Source: Pyrrhosoma nymphula (Eukaryota > Arthropoda > Insecta > Odonata > Coenagrionidae). Taken from it: a DNA stretch of 64,000 nt. This document shows, one piece after another, positions 57,200 to 64,000 of this stretch. The notes beneath the pieces are model-generated. The model was not told where the DNA came from. It ran no database searches and worked only from the letters and a program-made list of their open reading frames with translations. Position numbers and translations under genes: made by a program. Each line of letters starts with the position of its first letter. Position 1 is the stretch's first letter. Location: NCBI GenBank assembly GCA_963573305.1, contig OY754332.1:48397559-48461558 (forward strand). Reading direction: 5' to 3'.

Positions 57200-57316
57200 A
57201 AAGTAAATGTACATCGAGGATTAATCCAAATTGTCAATGAAAGCGAAAGGAATTTGGATTCCTATTCAAATTCAAAATTTCTTTTGCTTTCACCGACAAT
57301 TTGGATATATCTTTGA
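57200..57316. repeat. CAATTTGGATTAA-type foldback, copy 3 (short)
   Basis: TTAATCCAAATTGTCAATGA and CGACAATTTGGATATA are inverted ends with GAAAGCGAAAGG/CTTTTGCTTTC next. The inner part is deleted relative to copies 1 and 2. Confidence 0.65.
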
Positions 57317-57319
57317 TCC

Positions 57320-57960
57320 CTGTCTATGTTCCAATAATTACTATAGCCATACTTCCAGTGTTCTATAACCTCATGTCTAGATTGTTCCACAGTTTCATTA
57401 TCAAAAGTTCCACCAGCAACATAAACTACAGCCTTGATACGTTCATAGTTAATTACACGTATACAATGGACAGTAAGCTGGCTATGCCAAGTGATAACAG
57501 TAACATCAATTCAATTATAAATTGATCATACAACCGTGGCTAGAATCATTGTGTAACTAATGGTAGAATTATAAGATTAATGAAATAGATAAAAATCCCG
57601 CTTTACTTATACAAGCTCATTGACAGGAAATATAAAGGAAAAGCTTCAATTCAGTGGTAGCCACAGACTATTGTGATTATTATAAGAGGGGAAACACTTG
57701 AAATGTGTGCCATTGTGATGAATATATTTGTCTCGGCAGATGAATGTATCCATTCAGAATTTCTGACACTGGCATAGGAGGAAATTAACAAACTTATTCG
57801 TCCTTGACTCTTAGGTTTTGTGCCGGTTGAGTATGCGTGATCAATGAACTGCATTGAAGTGTGCGTAATGGCCAAATATACCAAATTATAGAAGTAGTAA
57901 TATTTTAGTTTAACGTGCTCCGACGGTTTAGTTGATTTCGCACATACTGCCCGTCACTTG
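57320..57960. other. Non-coding stretch
   Basis: Nothing recognised. Confidence 0.35.
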
Positions 57961-57964
57961 CAGA

Positions 57965-58070
57965 CAGGGGCAGCAGCACTCGGACAAATAAGGGGATTAC
58001 CCCTCCAAATTCGAGCCGAGCCCAACGATGCTTAACTTCGGTAACAGATCGAAAGCCGGTGTTGCCATCG
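57965..58070 (-). repeat. 5S rRNA-derived sequence (pseudogene or SINE3-type head)
   Basis: On the minus strand GATCTGTTACCGAAGTTAAG, then CATCGTTGGGCTCGG and CCGAGTGCTGCTG, match the middle and 3' part of eukaryotic 5S rRNA. The GTTAAGCATCGTTGGGC segment includes the internal promoter A box. The usual TACTTGGATGGGTGACC part is altered (AATTTGGAGGGGTAATCC), so it is not a working gene. Confidence 0.65.
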
Positions 58071-58099
58071 TGGAAAGCCTTTGCCTCCCAATAAAAGTT

Positions 58100-60880
58100 T
58101 CACATTTAATAAATAGGATCTTTTTCCACGAATTTTATTAATTACCTAAGGATTTTGAAACGATTTTGCAGCGGTCGATTGCATTTTTCCGACTTTTTCT
58201 TCAAGATGAGATCTTACTCTGTGTGACCATTGCAATATCAAATATCGATAGATAATCTAAGATTTTATGGTTACCATCAATGGCCTGCGTCCAACCATAG
58301 TCTAATGACTGGCCTAACTTTTAATTACCTTGACGCCAGGGAATACTCCGGATATAAGACCATGTGTCCAATGCAAAATACAGTAAAGAATTCAACAATT
58401 TCATTAGGGGATTGAAAACGGACAATCCGACTAAATACTAGATACATGGGTTAATTGAGTGAGTAGTTAATGAAGGGAAAATTTTGGGGAATCTTATTCG
58501 TGTGGAAAGTGGTCAAAATATTCGCCGAAAACACACTTAATAGAAATAGAAAGAGAGATTATTTTCACTCGAACCTGACTACCAGCCACAGCTATGTGAC
58601 TCGCGAACTTCAACCGAATGCGTAAAATAATGGTGGTCACACGACGTGCAATGCTTCTCATAGAGCACGAAACTGGAAGGAGAGGGAGGAGGATGAGAAG
58701 GAGATTGGGGTAGCCGAGTCAGCCCAAAGGGTCACGGGGGAGGGTCAAAAGGTTATGGCCAGGGTTGAGCTGGTGCCGATCGGATAACAGTCGGATGGGA
58801 GAGGTGTAAAGGAGCAGGTTGGGTGAGGGGGAAGGGTTTAAGGCGTCAAAGAGGTCAAGGGTAGGAGGTAAGGATTCAGGGTCATGTCCTCTTCATCGGT
58901 AAGTAAGTACATCAAAGCCTCCCCAACACTTAAGGGTCGACTGCGAGTTGACCGATGACTTACTCTCGAGGATGTTATTTCCCAGATCATCACTCACATT
59001 ACTCAACAGTCTTGAGACAAGACTAAATTATTTTCTCACGAAATTGACAACGTTGGATATTCCCCGTTCATTGGTGGGCTATTTTGGGTCTAATTAAACG
59101 TTTTTTTTCAAGCCCTTTTCTTTTCTCAACTTTTGCAACCCCCGACACACCACGGTGCATTTTACAAACATTTAATTAGAAAAATAGACTGCCCGGCGAA
59201 CAGCTTTGAAATGTCTTTTTTTTCCGTGCAAAATATGGGTGAAAATAGTACTCGATAAGCCTGGCTTGATGCATCATTGTCCGTAGAGCTTATCTAGTTC
59301 ATAGATTCTTTGAAAGAACTTGTTTATAATATCGCATCCACTTACAATAATAGCAGCACGTATCTTCATTCCTGCTTCAATTTTCTATTTCTTAAAGCTC
59401 CATGATAGCATATATTAGCATTTATTTGAACCGCAAGTCTTGAAAAGCCCAATATTTTATATAATGCTGCTAGTCAGATTAAGCTCGTACGCTATTGTGG
59501 TAGAAAAAATTGAAGAAAAAACAGGCTTCACTGGGGTGTGCTTAAAACATATCAGTTCCCAATTGATTGACGCGTTGATTTAAGAAATGTTTAAATCTTA
59601 GCCATTCTGGAAATGAAACCACTTTGTACAATTCTAAGTGACAACATCATCAAGCAAAATTGAATTAGTCAAACTTTTTGGGAAGTGTACGAAATTGTTT
59701 CATTTCCAAAATGGATGCCATCAGTTAGATCCCTTCTTCAATCTAAGCATGATACGCGCCAAACGAGCTCCGTAAAAATATGACAGCTCCTCCGATGATG
59801 AGTGTGGGCAGGGGGAGAGGGGTGGCCGCTTCCCCCTCCGTCATTCCTAGGGAGAATAGGGGAAATTGTAATCATTAGGTATTCCATACACTCTAGACCC
59901 GCGGAAAGTAGAAAGCCCCCCCCCGCACAAAAACAACGACCTTAATCCGCCCCTGGTGAGGGGGTTTGCAAAGGAATATAAGCCTGGTTGGGTTACGGGA
60001 GTGTGCGCAGAAAGGGTGAAAAGAATGAGGAAAGATAGGCGCAAGGAGGGGAGAAGTGGGGGGTTATGGAAGTCAAAGGGTCAAACCGGAAAGGATGGCG
60101 AGTAGAGTGAGTCCTGTCAGCGGCGGCAGGGTGGTGTATAGTATTGAGGACATCCGTTCACCACGGTCGGCCGAGTTGATCTGAAGTCTATAGCGCCGTT
60201 TACGATGGGAAAGAATAAACTGACAAAGAAATATTGAGTCATACCTCTTCAGTTTTTCTGTCATATATAGATTCCCATTATTTGGCGGTGTACCGTGGTA
60301 GATAATTTATTATATCAGAGCTAACTATTTATGCACATAAAATCAGCCTAAAAATTGGTTTATCATTCAAACAAATTTCTTAAGATAAAAGAAGAAATCC
60401 TTGGTTAGACATGCATTCGACATCATTATTACCAGTGGTTTTAGGGCAAGTATTTTTCAGTGCATTGATAGCCACAGAGTAGCTTCAAACACGTGGAATT
60501 AACATTCAGTTTCTATAATAGTTTGATTACCAGCTAACGCCGGTAAAAAAACGTCGTATTAACTGTGACCCGGAAAATGATGAGAAAATGGTTAGTGGTA
60601 GGACCCAGGGTCGGAAAACGAGACTGACCACAAGACTCGTCTTGTCTCGCAACAACACTACACTGGACTCCTAATGGCCCTCTGTAAGAGTGGACGTCAA
60701 TCTTCTCTCCCCCCACCATCCTCCATTCCCTAAATAATTCATCCATTACCAACCCATCCATCTATTTATATTGGCGCAAATGACTGCGTCAGTCGCCTCC
60801 CAGAGGAACTAAGCAACCGAAAATGAAATGCCTTCAGAAAACACAGGTGAATTATTCGTGTCCTCGTCTCCCAGCAGGAG
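58100..60880. other. Long non-coding stretch
   Basis: G-rich simple-sequence parts at about 58.67-58.88 and 59.80-60.07 kb give chance frames. No gene or element supported. Confidence 0.35.
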
Positions 60881-60890
60881 AGCTTCCGAA

Positions 60891-61089
60891 GAACGTAAAT
60901 TCCTCTCGGGTCACACACCGAGTCAGGCTCTCCATCTCCACCGAAGTTTGGGTGTTCGACTCGCATATCTTCTTCAGGGCTTCTGAAGAACTTCTGAAGC
61001 CCTGAAGATGATGAACGAGTCGCGAATCGAAATGGCAGGCGGAGATGGAGGACCTGACCTGGTTTGTAACCCGAGAAGAATTCACGTTC
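60891..61089. repeat. 199-bp foldback with hammerhead-like words
   Basis: 60891-60988 (starting GAACGTAAATTCCTCTCGGG) pairs with 60992-61089 (ending AGAATTCACGTTC). The centre is CAGGGCTTCTGAAGAACTTC, followed by GCCCTGAAGATGATG...ATCGAAATGGC. CTGAAGA and GAAA are present in the right arm, the cleavage-side bases are not clear. Confidence 0.6.
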
Positions 61090-61300
61090 AACATTCGCCG
61101 TAAGATAATCAGTTCATACAGCTTCAGTAGAGCTTCCAGGAGCTCCGGCGAAGGACACGACTTCATCGCACCGAATTTTCCTTTGGATCGGCCAAGCTTG
61201 ACAAATTCGAATGAGGAATTTCAAATACGAGGCGTTCAATTCGAACCAGGACAGCCAATCAAAATGTCATCGACTCCGATCCCAACTCGATCCCTACAGC

Positions 61301-61514
61301 ACACTCGTCACGCTTCAGTGTTACGTGGAGAACATTTCAAGGGTAACACTCCGTTCGTTGGATTGGAGGTTTAACTCCGGAACACTTAGCATCCAACGTC
61401 CATTCTCACCCTCCCCTTCCCATCTGTACACTCTTCACGCTTCAGAGTTACATGGGAACACTTCAAGGGTAATACTCTGTTCGTCGGATGGGATGTTAAA
61501 CTCCGGAACACTTA
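61301..61514 (+). repeat. Duplicated SINE tail
   Basis: ACACTCGTCACGCTTCAGTG to AACTCCGGAACACTTA (61301-61388) recurs at 61428-61514 with about 10% change. Its GGAGAAC, TTCAAGGGTAA, ACTCCGTTCGTTGGAT order matches the GGAGAGC SINE body. Confidence 0.65.
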
Positions 61515-62243
61515 CTTTTCTTTTTCAAATTTCTTCCCCTCCCTTTCATTCCCCACGTAATCCTTCCATTGCCATGATGCAGCAAAATACTCCATGCACT
61601 TGGCGAAGCCCTCATAAAATCTCTGAGCATATACAAGGTGGATGATATTGGGACTGGATGGCTCTTTTCTAAAAACAATGGTCACTGCATATAAATGGGT
61701 GGTAGCTGTACACTTTCATAATTCAGCTCGACTACCCTACAAGCTATGACTTTTACTTTCCCATTCTCACTGTCCCCTCTTACTACCCCTCCCAGCATTC
61801 TAACCCCCACCCTGGATGTAGCAGTCTGCACAGTCATTGACCACAAGCTGCCGCAAGAGCTGCTGTATCATACGTGGTCCTATCCTCATTCGAATTTATT
61901 CATTCGTAATTACTATTGGGCTTGGTGATGTTCCATAGAAGATGTGCTACAAACAACTACAGCGCAATGGCCATAGAGATAATAGAAAATTCATACATGC
62001 ATTCATTACATATAGTCCAATAAGTACTACATACAATCACAACAAGTTAATCACTGTATATATTTCTTTAGAGAAAATATTTCAAATAACTACAGCGCTA
62101 TAATCCTAGTGTAAATGAAAAATTGCTACAATCACAGCATGAAGTCCTCCAGCATTTTGTATCAAAGAGAAACAATCAAATTGTTTGTGGTAATGGGGGC
62201 AATATTTTAGCCAGATCACTGCTCTGATCTTGCAATACCAAAG

Positions 62244-62396
62244 CAGGGCTCTGGAACCTTTTCTCAGCTTAGTCGATCGGGCTAAGGGCTATTCCATAAG
62301 TCACGTACCCCTGGCTCTTCAGAGCTGCAGTACTTCTAAACTTAGAAATTATGCCCTCCTGGAACTTCATTAATGAACAAAGAAGTATAAGCCCTG
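62244..62396. repeat. AGGGCTTA-related fragment, copy 3
   Basis: CAGAGCTGCAGTACTTCTAA, then ACTTAGAAATTATGCCCT, is the inverse of the left part of copy 1 (29178). AAGCCCTGC recurs at 62389. Fragmentary. Confidence 0.4.
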
Positions 62397-62543
62397 CTGG
62401 CACTGCATTAACGAATAAATAATAAAAGCTCTGCCATCGTAATGCATGGGACGTGTGCATACAGGACCCACCCAGCTCATGGGATTTGTGAAAAATAGTG
62501 AATTACTTGGCCCTGGGGCAGGGCCAGAGCCAGGTCATGTCTT

Positions 62544-62619
62544 TAGGAGGGGCAACCAATTTCCTAGGAGGGGCAACCAATTTCCTAGGAGGGGCAACCA
62601 ATTTCCTAGGAGAGGCAAA
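62544..62619. repeat. 21-bp minisatellite, 3.6 units
   Basis: TAGGAGGGGCAACCAATTTCC repeats three times exactly and once in part. In one frame it encodes a seven-residue RRGNQFP-like repeat, but there is no gene context. Confidence 0.9.
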
Positions 62620-62624
62620 TATGC

Positions 62625-64000
62625 CGTTTTGTGTGCCGTTAATTTACGACACTCGATAATAAGGACTTCGGAGGGTTAACATTATAAATTTATTCGATAT
62701 TTTCAAGGTTACTATTTGCAGTCTTAATTTTAGATGGATTATTTTAGGTTATCGTTCGACTCTTAAAGCTCACCTCTGTAAAGCAGAGTACTAAATGGAG
62801 GTGTTAAACTCTTAAAAAAAAGACTCTTAAAGCTAGGTTGGGCATAAGAAATTCCAGGAGGGGTGGCTAGTTTTGGCCCTGCCCTGGGGCCCCTGATGCT
62901 GCTGAGTAAAAGATATGAGTAGATTTGCTCTTTGTGTTACATAAGTATGGTGGAAGCATGTAGGGCACAACCTGAAAGATTTTTTGCTGGATAAAACATA
63001 GAACATGCTGTATCATTAGCACTTTTAGTGCTGCTTTCTACCAGTAGAACTTGCAAGAAATGCGAAGGGTAATTTTATAAAATGTATCATGTTTGGAAAA
63101 AAAGTTATGAAGTTATTTTAGATATCCATAGGTATTTTTTAAATTTCATATAAATGAAATTGATTAATATTGATACTACTCTTTTACATTGTCTGAAAAA
63201 TAAATGCAATTATTTCAGTGTTGTAAAGTTGAACAATATTTTATTTGCGAGCCGATATATCAGTTTGCCACACTTTTCACCCGAGACGCAAAAGCAGATA
63301 TATCGGTCCATCACACTGAGAGTGAACAGAGAGAGTCACATAGCTTTTTCAGGGACAGGGTTGGGTGCTATTGGAGACTTGATGTGATTATCATAGCTGG
63401 GTACCAAACACTCCCTGCCACACATTACAGTGGATTGAAGGTTAATATGTATGAAGATGTAAAGGGAGGACCCTATTCATGGAGTGCAGGGAGAGAGAGA
63501 ACCTGGCTATCTAAATCGAGCAGCCTTCTCTTTTTACCCAGGATGTAGGCTGCTCATGTTAAAATGAAACTTGATGGCCACGTAGGGAGGCATAGGTTAC
63601 GAGGAACCATCTGAATGATAGCAGTTTACTAAAGCATCGGCATATCACTCTTGCGAATGACCCTTAGTCATCAAAATAATTTCAATCAAAATTATATTGA
63701 TAAATTCACTTCACATGATTATTAGGTAGGTATCATAATAGAATAGGAAACATACACGTGGATTTACTGAATGAAATATTTGGTAACTCGTCAGTTTTGA
63801 GTGATTAATAGTACTCAAAGCTTCCTTAGTGTTAGTGAAAAGGTCAACAGCTACCGATGATGATCCTATTAGGAAAGCTGTCAGGAGCTGACCTCAATAG
63901 TAATGGACACAAAAGACCAGACAATGGTATCCGATGACTTTTGAACATGGTTTGAGATCACTGTGATAACTTTTAAATATGTTTACACCCTGTCTCCTAC
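62625..64000. other. Non-coding stretch to the window end
   Basis: CCTGCCCTGGGGCCCC near 62.88 kb echoes GGCCCTGGGGCAGGGCC at 62.51 kb in inverted form, so 62510-62895 may be one foldback element. The rest, including the frame 63204-63548, is unrecognised. Confidence 0.35.

Noticed and set aside
62446..62679. 77-codon repeat protein (RRGNQFP)n
   Set aside because: It is a 21-bp minisatellite read in frame, without start context or homology.
1..64000. CRISPR arrays, phage, operons or bacterial biosynthetic clusters
   Set aside because: No regularly spaced repeats with unique spacers, no contiguous genes and clear eukaryotic transposons and introns throughout.

Overview
The window looks like a stretch of a large, repeat-rich arthropod nuclear genome, most likely an insect. 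There are no operons, ribosome binding sites or long uninterrupted reading frames. Instead there are degenerate transposons of many eukaryotic families: Penelope, pogo/Tigger, hAT, piggyBac, LINEs, a solo LTR, tRNA-derived SINEs and a 5S-like repeat. There are also GT-AG intron borders, AATAAA signals, TA microsatellites and a few CpG-rich patches. The species call is inference. No canonical tRNA gene, intact rRNA gene, CRISPR array or phage was seen.

Host genes are few and split. (1) On the plus strand three short exons (4324-4370, 7358-7402, 10393-10660) join in frame across GT-AG borders. They encode the start of a THAP zinc-finger domain, but the last Cys-His pair is not visible. (2) On the minus strand a gene starts near 27.7 kb. 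It has a 5'UTR exon ending at 27357, a coding exon at 26655-26422 and a second coding exon at 22282-22151. These give 122 codons of an unrecognised Ser/Ala- then Lys/Pro-rich protein, whose 3' exons are not found. (3) Isolated exon candidates lie at 32281-32360 (+) and 36049-36240 (-). CpG-rich candidate promoters lie near 27.8, 30.9 and 52.7 kb.

Layout. 0.2-1.4 kb: pogo relic split by a Penelope-derived foldback with a 13-bp target duplication. 5.2-6.3 kb: minus-strand LINE reverse transcriptase relic. 7.7 kb: MITE with a 9-bp duplication. 9.0-10.1 kb: hAT-type element with a perfect 8-bp duplication and a pogo relic inside it. 11.25-11.8 kb: hAT-like MITE. 12.0-13.6 kb: solo LTR, whose last 129 bp form a perfect 330-bp palindrome. 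13.86-15.77 kb: Penelope-like element (reverse transcriptase plus GIY-YIG endonuclease) with one in-frame stop and a hammerhead-like 3' motif. 16.3-18.9 kb: piggyBac element with TTAA ends and a frameshifted transposase. 20.5 kb: small foldback with hammerhead motifs and a 10-bp duplication. 22-27.4 kb: introns of the minus-strand gene, holding an inverted SINE pair and a 107-bp tandem duplication. 28-40 kb: mostly unannotated DNA with SINE pieces. 40-47 kb: LINE fragments and a hAT (DUF4371-type) relic. 47-64 kb: several short foldback and MITE families, a hAT element with an 8-bp duplication, a CpG island, a 5S-like repeat and SINE tails.

The window reads as a gene-poor landscape shaped by nested transposition rather than one cooperating system. 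The most interesting threads are the recurring hammerhead-like hairpins linked to Penelope elements, the LTR-end palindrome next to a Penelope copy inside TA repeats, and the split THAP gene.
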